Assembly (NCBI GenBank): GCA_016415585.1
Contig: CP066552.1
Span: forward strand, 3,038,001-3,102,000
DNA: 64,000 bases
Direction: 5' to 3'
Source of the DNA: Pectobacterium carotovorum
GTDB taxonomy: Bacteria; Pseudomonadota; Gammaproteobacteria; Enterobacterales; Enterobacteriaceae
Shown: positions 35,330 through 43,789 of the stretch, one piece after another
Position numbering within the stretch: the stretch's first letter is position 1
Layout: the number at the start of each line of letters is the position of its first letter
Notes under the pieces: generated by a model
Database searches by the model: none
The model's input: only the letters and a program-made list of their open reading frames with translations
What the model was told of the DNA's origin: nothing
Made by a program: the position numbers and the translations under genes

Positions 35330-36244
35330 ATGCAACCCACATTATCCAGCCAGAGCAGTCAGGCTTATTTGCAAGATCCACGTAACAACGACGTACAGGT
35401 GTATGTGAATGGGGAATTTGTTCATCGCGATAACGCGGTGGTGTCGATCTTTGATTCCGGTTACGTGTGCGGTGACGGCGTATGGGAAGGATTGCGTTTG
35501 GTTAACGGCCGCCTGATTGCGCTGGAGGTGCATCTGGATCGCCTGTTTGAGGGTGCCGCCACGATCCAGTTAGATATCGGCCATAGCCGGGAGGCGCTGA
35601 CCGATATTCTCTACAAGACATTGGCCGTCAACGGCATGACCGATGGCGCGCATATCCGCCTGATGATTACCCGTGGGAAAAAGCATACGCCAAATCAGGA
35701 TCCCCGCTTCATCATCGGCGGCGCAACCATCGTGTGCGTGGCGGAGTACAAAGTCGTCGATATCGCAGCGAAAAAACGCGGACTGGCGCTGTTTACCTCC
35801 ACTTACCGCACCAGCACGCCAGACGTCTTCGATCTGCGGCTGAATTCGCACAGTCGCCTCAATCTTATTCAGGCACTGCTACAGGCGTTGCAGGCCGGTG
35901 CCGATGAGGCGCTGATGCTGGATCCACACGGTTTTGTCGCCAGCTGTAACTCCACCAACTTTTTTATCGTCCGCCGCGGTGAACTGTGGACGTCATCGGG
36001 ATGTTACTGCTTCAACGGCATTACCCGCCAGACCCTTATCAACCTCGCAGAGGCCAACGGGCTGAAGGTCAGGGCTCAGGATTTTACGCTGGCAGAAGCC
36101 CTCACCGCCGATGAAGCCTTTGTCACCGGCACGCTGGCGGGCATCACCCCAGTAAAAGCGCTGGATGGCCGCCCGTTTAACCCCGAACACCGCCCGGTGA
36201 CCGAACAGCTCAGCCGCTGGTATGAGGCGTATCTGCACGCGTAG
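35330..36244 (+). CDS. Class IV pyridoxal-phosphate aminotransferase
   Basis: A 304-residue branched-chain/D-amino-acid transaminase-fold enzyme. VYVNGEFVHRDNAVVSIFDS and GYVCGDGVWEGLRLVNGRLI form the N-terminal lobe, NSHSRLNLIQALLQALQAGA precedes ADEALMLDPHGFVASCNSTN, and the motif NGITRQTLINLAE is near 230. The cofactor lysine should be in the central region (KSHT-like position appears as LNSHSRLN with Ser-Arg instead of the usual K-LNY pattern), so activity needs checking. The ATG at 35330 follows CAGGAA; a frame from 35210 overlaps the ATPase gene. Last gene of the importer operon. Confidence 0.85.
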   Translation: MQPTLSSQSSQAYLQDPRNNDVQVYVNGEFVHRDNAVVSIFDSGYVCGDGVWEGLRLVNGRLIALEVHLDRLFEGAATIQLDIGHSREALTDILYKTLAVNGMTDGAHIRLMITRGKKHTPNQDPRFIIGGATIVCVAEYKVVDIAAKKRGLALFTSTYRTSTPDVFDLRLNSHSRLNLIQALLQALQAGADEALMLDPHGFVASCNSTNFFIVRRGELWTSSGCYCFNGITRQTLINLAEANGLKVRAQDFTLAEALTADEAFVTGTLAGITPVKALDGRPFNPEHRPVTEQLSRWYEAYLHA

Positions 36245-36350
36245 TGATTGAGGCGCTACGTTCAACAACGAATTGATTCAACGAAATATTAACCGCCAGA
36301 AACATTTCATGTAACCTAAGCGCCACTTTTTCAAAAGAGCAGGTCAGGGA

Positions 36351-38405
36351 ATGAAAGCCGTAAAGTTACTGTTTGGCATCCTACTACTGAATATGGTCAT
36401 AGGGGTCAGCACGGCTATCGCCGCCCCAGACGACACCGCACACCCTTTTTACGCGGGTAAAACGCTGGCGCATCCGATCATTTCGGGCGCACGCGACAGC
36501 AGCGCCCTTCTGGTTTTCATTCAGGAAAACCAGGTGGTCAAAGGCTATTATTGCTTCTGTAGCGAAGAGGATCATAGTGTCGATCACCTTCCCCATCTGC
36601 TCGGTACCTTCCCTGATTCCACCATTGAATCCGTATTTTATGTCGACGTAGACCAGGCGGGTCAAATCACGCTGGTGTTGAGTAAAAGCAATGGCAAGTT
36701 CGCCCTGCGCGGTTGGCGTTACATTGAAGACGGCAGCTATATTCCAGTACTGAGTTTACAGCCGGTTCTGGACAAGCTGGTTCGCGAGAATAAGGATCTC
36801 AATTCAACGTCGGTAAAACGCGCCCTCGCCAAGCTTCCACCTTATGACTACAGCGCGCAGTACCCTAAGTTCGATAATCACGATTTCGATAACATCGACT
36901 TTACTCAGGGTGACGTTGTCGGCTGGTATCTTGACGATGGCACACCTTCTCATGCTGCGAAACAGCCAGCAGACAACGTCTACGCCTATAAAAAAACCTT
37001 CGCGGAAAAAGACGGTTTATTTCTTACTGTAACCTTCCGTCGCGTGGAAGACAGCGCAACACCCGGATTTCGCGCGACAGCCATCAGTTGGCAAGCTGAC
37101 CCGGCTAAATTCAGCGGCAGCGAGAATGGGCCTTATGCCTATTACTCACCGCAATATGGCTTAGTAAAAGGTTTTTTCCTGCATGGCGTTCCTGACGGAA
37201 AATGGACCACCGTCGGCGAGAACTTCGGCAGTTCAGGTAGCTATATAGCGGGACAACAGCAAGGCCAGTGGACCATCAGCGATGGGCAAGAAACGGCAAC
37301 GGGATTGATGAAAGACGATGAACGTGAAGGCCGCTGGGAGATCACCGACGGCATGGATGGCAATACACCAGAGTTGGGTGGCTTCGATACTTACCTCAAT
37401 GGCCAGCGCCATGGCCCAAGCGAGCGCCGTCTGGCGGGTGTGCTGCGCTCGAAAGGCGATTATGTTGATGACCAGCCTGAAGGCATGTGGATCACCGAAA
37501 ACGGCGAGGGCCCGTTTGTGAAAGGCGTGGCTAATGGTGTGTGGAAACTAAAGACGGCTGACGGCGAGAACCAACAGGTTGAACTGATCGCTGGCGTAAA
37601 GCAGGGAGAACTTCGCTGGAGTGATGAGAAAGGCCATCTGACACAAATCATTCATTATAAAGATAATCTTCCCCACGGTTTGTACCAGAAGTTCAACGCT
37701 GCCGGAAAAATGGTTTATCAGGCTGACTATGTCATGGGCAAACTGGAGGGCCGTGAAATCGAATATTATGACGATGGCACCACTGTGCGCGCCGATCGCG
37801 GCTACCGCAATGGCGAACTCGACGGCCTGAATATCTATAATTTCCCCGACGGAAAACCGAAGTCCATATCAACCCTTGACCACGGTTATGAAGTCGGACT
37901 GATGCAGGAATTTACCGCCACTGGCGTCAAAATTACCGAGCGCAATTACTGCCCTCTGTCGATGAGCGGTCGCGGCTACTGCGGTAAACAGCAAACCTTC
38001 AACCCTGACGGCACGCCCCTCACCGAAGCCGATTATCTGTTCAACCGCCAGCAAACCAATAATACCTGGTATGCGAACGGTCAGCGTCAGGATGAAACGC
38101 GTATCGGCACCGATGACAGCTACACCCAAATCAGCTATTACCCTAACGGCCAGATGCAATGCATTAGTCGCGCGCAGGGTTTCAAACCGTTGGTGGTCGA
38201 TGGCAAAGAGTACAAAGATTATCAGGGCGCGCTGCGCCAAGGCGAAAGCGCCTGTTATTACCCCGATGGCAAAGTCAAAAGCAGCGGGGTCTGGAAAGAC
38301 GGCAGACTAACCACAGGCTGTGAAACACGTTTCGATGAAAATGGAAAACAGACCGCCCCCGGCCCTAAAGGCTGCGTGATTCCGAAATGGGAGTATGAAC
38401 AATGA
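36351..38405 (+). CDS. Exported MORN-repeat (YwqK-like) protein
   Basis: A 684-residue protein with a signal peptide (residues 1-24, ending STAIA), so periplasmic or surface-bound. The first 230 residues are a unique domain. From about 270 to 665 there are many repeats of the pattern G-x-W/x-Y-x-x-G-x-x-x-G, for example YKDNLPHGLYQKFNAAGKMV and YRNGELDGLNIYNFPDGKPK, the MORN_2 repeats that databases label YwqK antitoxin-like. Despite that label nothing links it to a toxin here. The function is unknown. It follows the aminotransferase by 106 bp on the same strand. Confidence 0.8.
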   Translation: MKAVKLLFGILLLNMVIGVSTAIAAPDDTAHPFYAGKTLAHPIISGARDSSALLVFIQENQVVKGYYCFCSEEDHSVDHLPHLLGTFPDSTIESVFYVDVDQAGQITLVLSKSNGKFALRGWRYIEDGSYIPVLSLQPVLDKLVRENKDLNSTSVKRALAKLPPYDYSAQYPKFDNHDFDNIDFTQGDVVGWYLDDGTPSHAAKQPADNVYAYKKTFAEKDGLFLTVTFRRVEDSATPGFRATAISWQADPAKFSGSENGPYAYYSPQYGLVKGFFLHGVPDGKWTTVGENFGSSGSYIAGQQQGQWTISDGQETATGLMKDDEREGRWEITDGMDGNTPELGGFDTYLNGQRHGPSERRLAGVLRSKGDYVDDQPEGMWITENGEGPFVKGVANGVWKLKTADGENQQVELIAGVKQGELRWSDEKGHLTQIIHYKDNLPHGLYQKFNAAGKMVYQADYVMGKLEGREIEYYDDGTTVRADRGYRNGELDGLNIYNFPDGKPKSISTLDHGYEVGLMQEFTATGVKITERNYCPLSMSGRGYCGKQQTFNPDGTPLTEADYLFNRQQTNNTWYANGQRQDETRIGTDDSYTQISYYPNGQMQCISRAQGFKPLVVDGKEYKDYQGALRQGESACYYPDGKVKSSGVWKDGRLTTGCETRFDENGKQTAPGPKGCVIPKWEYEQ

Positions 38406-38933
38406 GATCCCACACAGGAGAAACGCTCAGTAATCGATGATTCTGCATGGATGTGCGGATGATTCATATCCTTTCGAAAGTGGCACCGCGTTGAGTGAGG
38501 TTATATGGAGGCAGGAGCTTTCCATGACTCACTCAATGGGACAACGATAAGCCCCGCCGTTTTCTTGGGGAAATTGAGTCGCCGAGGTTTATAGGTCGCT
38601 CAGTGGTATTATTCAACGACGACTCAGGCTTAAGATCTCGTCGGGAGTTGTCTGCTTTGGGCGAACAGCGGAAGTTCACTGTTATTTGTCCAATTAGTTA
38701 GGGCATCAATAACATCTGGTTGTATTAATCAAAAGGAAATAGTCAGTTGGTGGAGCATAGTTTTGACATATTGCTCAAATCTCTATTGACCGATTTTAAA
38801 TCGGTCTTAATATTTTGGCATATATTCTCTGAAGCATTATTAATATAGTGTTGATCTTTGGCATCACTGCGTTGCCTCCAACCATTGCATACTATGTTTC
38901 ATAGTTTTGCGTTACGTTAAGTAGGTATAACCA
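38406..38933. other. Intergenic region with no supported gene
   Basis: 528 bp that become AT-rich towards the HAD gene. It holds a degenerate copy of the hairpin repeat at 38650-38679 and a palindrome GACCGATTTTAAATCGGTC at 38788-38806, which may be an operator or a weak terminator. No open frame of note on either strand. Confidence 0.5.
38650..38679 (+). repeat. Short hairpin repeat, copy 1 (degenerate)
   Basis: TCTGCTTTGGGCGAACAGCG followed by GAAGTTCAC. It matches the copies at 39806, 47144 and 51699 (minus) in the CTGCTTT and GCGGA blocks. Confidence 0.5.
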
Positions 38934-39752
38934 ATGAAATGTGCGTTAATTTATGATTTTGATGGAACTCTAGCAGAAGGTGATTGTGCCCAACACGGAC
39001 TTATGCCCGCTTTAGGAATTGATGATGTTGCTTCTTTTTGGCAGTCCGTTAAACAACGGGCCAAGAATGATGATGGCGATGAAATATTGTCTTATCTTGG
39101 ACTTCTTGCTGAGAAAGCAAGTGAACTTGGTTCCCAAGAGTTAACTGAAGCCAACTTGGAAAAACATGGAAAATCAATCCCGCTATTCCCCGGTGTTGAA
39201 GGCTGGTTTGAGCGAATAAATGATTATGCTCAACAACACGGTTTGGAATTATATCATTACATAATTTCCAGTGGTTTAGATGCGATGATTAGAGGGACAT
39301 CCATAGGCTGTAAATTCCGTGATATCTATGCATGTAAATATCATTATTCTCCTGATGGTAAATCCGTTACATGGCCAGCACAAGCAATCAATTACACTAC
39401 AAAAACTCAATTTTTATTTAGAATAAATAAAGGCATTCCTAACTCATGGGATAATGCAGCCATCAATAAATTTATTGAGCCTGAAGATCGCGAGATCCCT
39501 TTCCAAAAAATGATATACTTTGGAGATGGAGACACAGACATTCCAGCAATGAAAATGGTTCGATATCAAGGCGGAGTTTCTTTGGCTGTATTTGACAATA
39601 AAAAATGGAATAATCAGACTACGCAAGAAAAAGTTGAGAAGTTAATCGCTGAAGAGAGAGCTAATTATGTTGTTCCTGCTTTGTATAATGAGGGGAGTCA
39701 ATTGGATGTTACAGTAAAAGGACTGTTACAATTATTTAAGAGAAAGGGATAG
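38934..39752 (+). CDS. HAD-superfamily phosphatase
   Basis: A 272-residue haloacid-dehalogenase-type hydrolase. Motif I is IYDFDGTLAEGD at residues 7-18 with the nucleophile and general-acid aspartates, motif II IISSG at about 109, and motif III/IV MIYFGDGDTDIPAMK at about 194-208. It resembles the phosphoserine-phosphatase-like branch but with a larger cap. The gene is clearly more AT-rich than its neighbours and stands alone between two copies of a short repeat, which points to recent acquisition. Substrate unknown. The ribosome site is weak (AAGTAGG). Confidence 0.8.
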   Translation: MKCALIYDFDGTLAEGDCAQHGLMPALGIDDVASFWQSVKQRAKNDDGDEILSYLGLLAEKASELGSQELTEANLEKHGKSIPLFPGVEGWFERINDYAQQHGLELYHYIISSGLDAMIRGTSIGCKFRDIYACKYHYSPDGKSVTWPAQAINYTTKTQFLFRINKGIPNSWDNAAINKFIEPEDREIPFQKMIYFGDGDTDIPAMKMVRYQGGVSLAVFDNKKWNNQTTQEKVEKLIAEERANYVVPALYNEGSQLDVTVKGLLQLFKRKG

Positions 39753-39805
39753 TCAGGCAATGATGTCCGCCCCTAGCACAATGCAGTCATTGCGAACGTG
39801 GCACA

Positions 39806-39832
39806 GTCCGCTTTGAGCGAAGCGGACATTCA
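39806..39832 (+). repeat. Short hairpin repeat, copy 2
   Basis: GTCCGCTTTGAGCGAAGCGG followed by ACATTCA. GTCCGCTT pairs with AAGCGGAC around a short loop, making it the best hairpin among the copies. Confidence 0.55.
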
Positions 39833-39851
39833 TAGCGCTGGCACGAGTGCT

Positions 39852-40736
39852 TCATAGAATAGTGGCAACCCAGTCAGCAAACGCGCGAACGGCCGGTGAA
39901 AGAAAACGCTGATGCGGATAAAGTAATGTGAGCGGGACTGATGGCGGCTGCCAGTCAGCCATAACCTCGACAAGTCTCCCTTCCTGAAGATTCTCAAAGA
40001 CGATGCTTTCAGCAAGCTGTGCCAGCCCAAAACCGTCAAGACACATTTTAATATAGAGCCCCGTTTCGTTAACGGCGGCATTTCCCTTTACTGGCACGGA
40101 CAAAGTCTCAGTGCCACGCAGGAAATGCAGTTCATCCGCGCGCCTGGCAGAACCGGAAAAGTAGTGAATGGCCCGATGCTGTGACAACTCTTCTGGGCTA
40201 TCAGGAATACCATACTCCCTGAGATAGTTCGGTGAGGCGCAAGTGATCCACCGAAAACGACCAAGCGGACGGGCCACAAGCGTAGAGTTATTCAGCTCCC
40301 CCGTCCTGATTACGCAGTCCACACCCTCCTGAACGAGATTGACCTGTCGATCGCTTACCCCAATCATCAGGTAAATATCAGGATAAAGCCGGTAAAAGTC
40401 TTTCAGATTTGGCATAACGATGAAATGGGCTATCCCACCCGGCATATCAACTCGCAGACGCCCCTGTGGTCGCCTGACGGAATCCTTCAGGCCGGATTCC
40501 GCATGTTCGATTAATGAGAGAATTTCTCTGCACTCACTGAGATACTGCAAACCCTCCGGGGTAAGGCTGACCCGTCTCGTTGTCCGGTTAAGCAGACGTA
40601 CCTGCAGATATTTCTCAAGACTTTGAATGGTACTGGTAACCGTTGAAGCAGGCAGTGAAAGCGCTTCTGCCGCCCGTACGAAGCTTCCGGCTTCAGCCAC
40701 TCGTATAAAGATCTGCATAGCCTGTATACGATCCAT
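39852..40736 (-). CDS. LysR-family transcriptional regulator
   Basis: A 294-residue LysR regulator starting MDRIQAMQIFIRVAEAGSFV with the helix-turn-helix at about 17-37 (VRAAEALSLPASTVTSTIQS). The effector domain follows. The ATG at 40736 sits four bases after GGAGAGG; a start six codons upstream is less likely. It is divergent from the amidohydrolase-YdcZ-SMP-30 genes 131 bp away and probably regulates them. Confidence 0.87.
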   Translation of the reverse strand: MDRIQAMQIFIRVAEAGSFVRAAEALSLPASTVTSTIQSLEKYLQVRLLNRTTRRVSLTPEGLQYLSECREILSLIEHAESGLKDSVRRPQGRLRVDMPGGIAHFIVMPNLKDFYRLYPDIYLMIGVSDRQVNLVQEGVDCVIRTGELNNSTLVARPLGRFRWITCASPNYLREYGIPDSPEELSQHRAIHYFSGSARRADELHFLRGTETLSVPVKGNAAVNETGLYIKMCLDGFGLAQLAESIVFENLQEGRLVEVMADWQPPSVPLTLLYPHQRFLSPAVRAFADWVATIL

Positions 40737-40769
40737 TTTTCCTCTCCCCGGCAATCAGTGACTCTTATT

Positions 40770-40786
40770 ATTCGCAGATTATGAAT
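40770..40786. promoter_or_regulatory. Possible LysR box
   Basis: ATTC-N9-GAAT in the divergent region between the LysR gene and the amidohydrolase gene fits the T-N11-A pattern of LysR sites. Role inferred. Confidence 0.35.
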
Positions 40787-40867
40787 TATGAAAACGGTTT
40801 GAGCACCTTTTTAAGGTTAATTGAGTGACGTATCGTTTTCCTGATTTTCAGGAAAGAGGCTGTATAA

Positions 40868-42265
40868 ATGACCGATTACATCAGAAACATTGTTAATAAC
40901 CAGGTTGTAAACCCGCCTGTAACCTTGGTTCGGGGCGCAACAATCCTGAGCATGGATGACAGCGTGGGTAACATTGAACGCGGCGACATTCTTATCAGTG
41001 GTTCAACCATTACCGCTGTAGGTCAGAACCTGGACGTACAGGATGCGCACGTAATAGATGCCACGAACATGATTGTCATGCCGGGGATGGTGGATTCTCA
41101 TCGTCACGCATGGGAAGGTCAGTTGCGCCGCATCAACCCTAATACCACCTGCCTAGACGACTACAGTAACGCCACGCACTTCTCTTTCGCCAAATACTAC
41201 CACCCTGCCGATATCTATGTTGGTAACCTGCTTACCGCTCTGGGGGCTATTGACGCGGGTATTACCACCGTGATTGATAATTCGCACAATAGCCGCACCG
41301 CTGCGCATTCGGACGCCGCCGTAGAGGCCCTGCTTGATTCGGGTATTCGCGCCATCCACGCCTCCGGTGCACCGGTCTCGGGCGAATGGGACAGAGCGCA
41401 CTGGCCGGGCAACTGGCAACGCCTGCAGGAGAAATATTTCAAAAACAACCCCGAAGGGCTTGTTACTCTTGGCGTCATGGCACAGCTGGAGCCAGAGTTG
41501 TGGGCCGAGGCCCGCAGGCTGGAACTGCCAATCGTCACTGAATTCTTTGGCGCTGAAATGGCCTCTGAGCTTGAATCGCTGCATCAGCAGGGGCTTCTTG
41601 GGCCGGACAATATTTTCAATCACTGCACGTCACTGCCTGACGAGGGATGGAAGATCCTGCGGGAAGCGGGTGTTCGCGTGAACGTCTGTCCCCGCTCCGA
41701 TGCACACTATGGCATCGAAGGCGGTATGTATGCCATTGAGGCTGCGCATCGCCACGGCATCAGCCCGGGACTCAGCGTTGATAACGAAACGTCCTACAGT
41801 ACCGACATGTTTATGGAAATGCGCGTGGCATTTTACCTGCAAAGGGTGATGGGCATGCACCAGCAGCACTGCTGCGATCCCGCACATTCGCTGAAAACTC
41901 TTCCGGCAGCACAGCTCCTTAAAGCAGCGACCCTCGACGGTGCGGCCTGTGCAGGGTTGCAGGACAAAGTTGGCAGCCTGACGCCGGGCAAACAGGCCGA
42001 TCTGATCCTGATTAACGCCGGCGACATCAACCTCTACCCGTCCGGGAATGCCTTTGGCACAGTGGTACATGCGACGGAGCGCAGCAACATCGATACCGTC
42101 ATGATCGGCGGGCGCATCGTCAAGCAGAACGGCAAAGTCCTGGGCGTGGACAGCACACGTCTTCGTGCAGTCATTGATGAATCGCGTGAGCATCTGTTTG
42201 CCGCCGCCGGATATGAGCCTGACATTTTTGCGGAAACCTTCCTGCCCCTGAAGCAAGCACACTGA
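40868..42265 (+). CDS. Amidohydrolase of the chlorohydrolase/cytosine-deaminase-like family
   Basis: A 465-residue metal-dependent hydrolase. GDILISGSTITAVG opens the composite beta domain, VMPGMVDSHRHAWEG carries the HxH metal site at about 76-78, NHCTSLPDEGW supplies another histidine, and SVDNETSYSTDM carries the catalytic aspartate. The strand that usually bears the metal-binding His reads PIVTEFFGAE, with none. The C-terminus has GSLTPGKQADLILIN, typical of the family. Good GAAAGAGG ribosome site. First gene of a probable three-gene operon with YdcZ and SMP-30 proteins. Substrate unknown. Confidence 0.85.
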   Translation: MTDYIRNIVNNQVVNPPVTLVRGATILSMDDSVGNIERGDILISGSTITAVGQNLDVQDAHVIDATNMIVMPGMVDSHRHAWEGQLRRINPNTTCLDDYSNATHFSFAKYYHPADIYVGNLLTALGAIDAGITTVIDNSHNSRTAAHSDAAVEALLDSGIRAIHASGAPVSGEWDRAHWPGNWQRLQEKYFKNNPEGLVTLGVMAQLEPELWAEARRLELPIVTEFFGAEMASELESLHQQGLLGPDNIFNHCTSLPDEGWKILREAGVRVNVCPRSDAHYGIEGGMYAIEAAHRHGISPGLSVDNETSYSTDMFMEMRVAFYLQRVMGMHQQHCCDPAHSLKTLPAAQLLKAATLDGAACAGLQDKVGSLTPGKQADLILINAGDINLYPSGNAFGTVVHATERSNIDTVMIGGRIVKQNGKVLGVDSTRLRAVIDESREHLFAAAGYEPDIFAETFLPLKQAH

Positions 42266-42276
42266 CAGGTAAACGC

Positions 42277-42750
42277 ATGAGCATGATTTATTACGCCATC
42301 GCTTTTGCAGCTGGTCTCGAGATCACTCTGCAGACCACCCTGAACAGCCAGCTGGCGCGAGGGCTCGGGGGCGATCCTGTCACCGCCGCGTTGTTTTCCT
42401 TCGCTGCCGGAGCGTTCAGCCTTGGGATTTATTCACTGCTGCGCGGGGGATTATTGACTTCTCTTGCAGCCATTTCGTCACAACCGTTGTGGAGTCTGGC
42501 GGGAGGCCTGATCGGGGCCTGCGCTCTGTTCAGCTATGTCGTACTCGCGCCAAAAATCGGATTTTCAGCCCTGCTCGGGTTGGCGATTGTCGGACAGTTA
42601 CTTTCATCACAGATGATTGACCATTTTGGTCTGCTGGGTGCCATACGAAGGCCGGTTTCGTTGCTCAGACTGGGTGGAATGCTGGTCATGCTGGCCGGGC
42701 TTGCCGTCATGCTCTTTGGCGATCGCCTGTCACAACGTTTTCTGAGCTGA
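42277..42750 (+). CDS. YdcZ/DUF606 membrane transporter (DMT superfamily)
   Basis: A 157-residue hydrophobic protein with five probable transmembrane helices. QTTLNSQLARGLGGDPVTAA and LLGLAIVGQLLSSQMIDHFG and a late RRPVSLLRLGGMLVMLAGL block are the DUF606 signature. Members are half-size drug/metabolite transporters that dimerise. It lies 11 bp after the amidohydrolase gene, so it probably moves that enzyme's substrate or product. Confidence 0.85.
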   Translation: MSMIYYAIAFAAGLEITLQTTLNSQLARGLGGDPVTAALFSFAAGAFSLGIYSLLRGGLLTSLAAISSQPLWSLAGGLIGACALFSYVVLAPKIGFSALLGLAIVGQLLSSQMIDHFGLLGAIRRPVSLLRLGGMLVMLAGLAVMLFGDRLSQRFLS

Positions 42751-42832
42751 CAGAGAAAACTCATACGCCCGTGGCGTCAGAAACTAATCCACTTTACGGC
42801 AGGGAATCCCCGCCTCTCTAAGGTAATAAACA

Positions 42833-43723
42833 ATGCTTACTATTGCAGCTTATGCCAGCAATGAACTGGGAGAGTGTCCCCTCTGGTGCGAAAGGACACA
42901 TCGCCTGTACTGGACAGATATTGAGGGGAGTGAATTACTCGCTATACAGGAAGACAGTGAAGAAATCAGCCGATGGCCCTTACCGGAGCGCCTCGGCTCA
43001 TTTGCGCTGACCGATGAAGAACACATTCTGCTGATGGGTTTCGAATCCTGCCTGGGCTATTACGATCTTCAGAGCGGCATGTTTACCTTGGTTGCCGCCT
43101 CTCCCGGCGCACCAGGAACGCGTATTAACGATGGCCGCTGCGATCGTGCCGGAAACTTTGTCTTCAGCACGATGCACGACGGCTATCCGGTGGAGCCGAT
43201 CGGTAAATTTCACAGGCTAAATTCTGTCAGTCTGGAAACGGAAACACTCGACCTGCCCGCTGTTGCCATTCCTAACAGCATCTGCTTTAGCCCAGATGGA
43301 AGCACTATGTATTACAGCGACTCCATGCAGGGACGAATCTTTTGCTGTGATTATCCTTCGCTCCGCAATCAGCGAATTTTTACTGAAGTCGAAGGTGGCG
43401 GCGCGCCTGATGGTTCCTGCATTGATGCACAGGGTTATCTGTGGAACGCCGAATGGGGCGGCAGTCGGGTTGTTCGTTACAGCCCAGAGGGAGAAACGCA
43501 CAGTATTCTGTCTGCTCCTGCCATCCAGACTACCTGCCCGGTGCTCGGCGGTTCGTCACTGAACACGCTTTTTTGCACCAGTGCACGTGTTGGACTTACT
43601 GAACCAACCACATATGACGGTGCACTTTTCAGTATCCGGTCACCATTTTTTGCCGGATTGCCAGAAAGCCGCTTTGGCTTAATCTCATCCAGACGTTGCA
43701 GGCGGAAGCGGATGAGGCACTGA
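42833..43723 (+). CDS. SMP-30/gluconolactonase family protein
   Basis: A 296-residue six-bladed propeller hydrolase. LGECPLWCERTHRLYWTDIE carries the N-terminal metal-binding glutamate, TRINDGRCDRAGNFVFSTMH the Asn/Asp block, PNSICFSPDGSTMYYSDSMQ the fourth blade and PDGSCIDAQGYLWNAEWGG the last. It likely opens a sugar lactone. The natural end should be near AGLPESRFG; the final residues (ISSRRCRRKRMRH) come from another gene's remnant read out of frame. Third gene after the amidohydrolase. Confidence 0.85.
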   Translation: MLTIAAYASNELGECPLWCERTHRLYWTDIEGSELLAIQEDSEEISRWPLPERLGSFALTDEEHILLMGFESCLGYYDLQSGMFTLVAASPGAPGTRINDGRCDRAGNFVFSTMHDGYPVEPIGKFHRLNSVSLETETLDLPAVAIPNSICFSPDGSTMYYSDSMQGRIFCCDYPSLRNQRIFTEVEGGGAPDGSCIDAQGYLWNAEWGGSRVVRYSPEGETHSILSAPAIQTTCPVLGGSSLNTLFCTSARVGLTEPTTYDGALFSIRSPFFAGLPESRFGLISSRRCRRKRMRH

Positions 43724-43740
43724 TGCTGGATCCGCAATGC
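43678..43740 (+). pseudogene. Scrap of a class IV aminotransferase gene
   Basis: In the frame starting at 43678 the DNA reads LNLIQTLQAEADEALMLDPQ, closely matching LNLIQALLQALQAGADEALM and LDP of the aminotransferase at 35330-36244, with four codons missing. No other part of such a gene is present. It lies inside the last codons of the SMP-30 gene in a different frame. Confidence 0.65.
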
Positions 43741-43789
43741 GCGACTGATTTCTCAAGTAATAAGGAAAAGGACAACATTGTGTTTTCTT

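Noticed and set aside
36351-38405. Toxin-antitoxin role for the MORN-repeat protein
   Set aside because: The label comes from the repeat family name. There is a signal peptide and no toxin candidate next to it.
38788-38806. Palindrome GACCGATTTTAAATCGGTC as a terminator
   Set aside because: The stem is followed by TTAATATTTT only and lies far from the previous stop codon (about 380 bp). It could be an operator; evidence is too thin for a separate call.
41630-42262. 210-codon frame opposite the amidohydrolase
   Set aside because: Antisense shadow of a gene with clear metal motifs.
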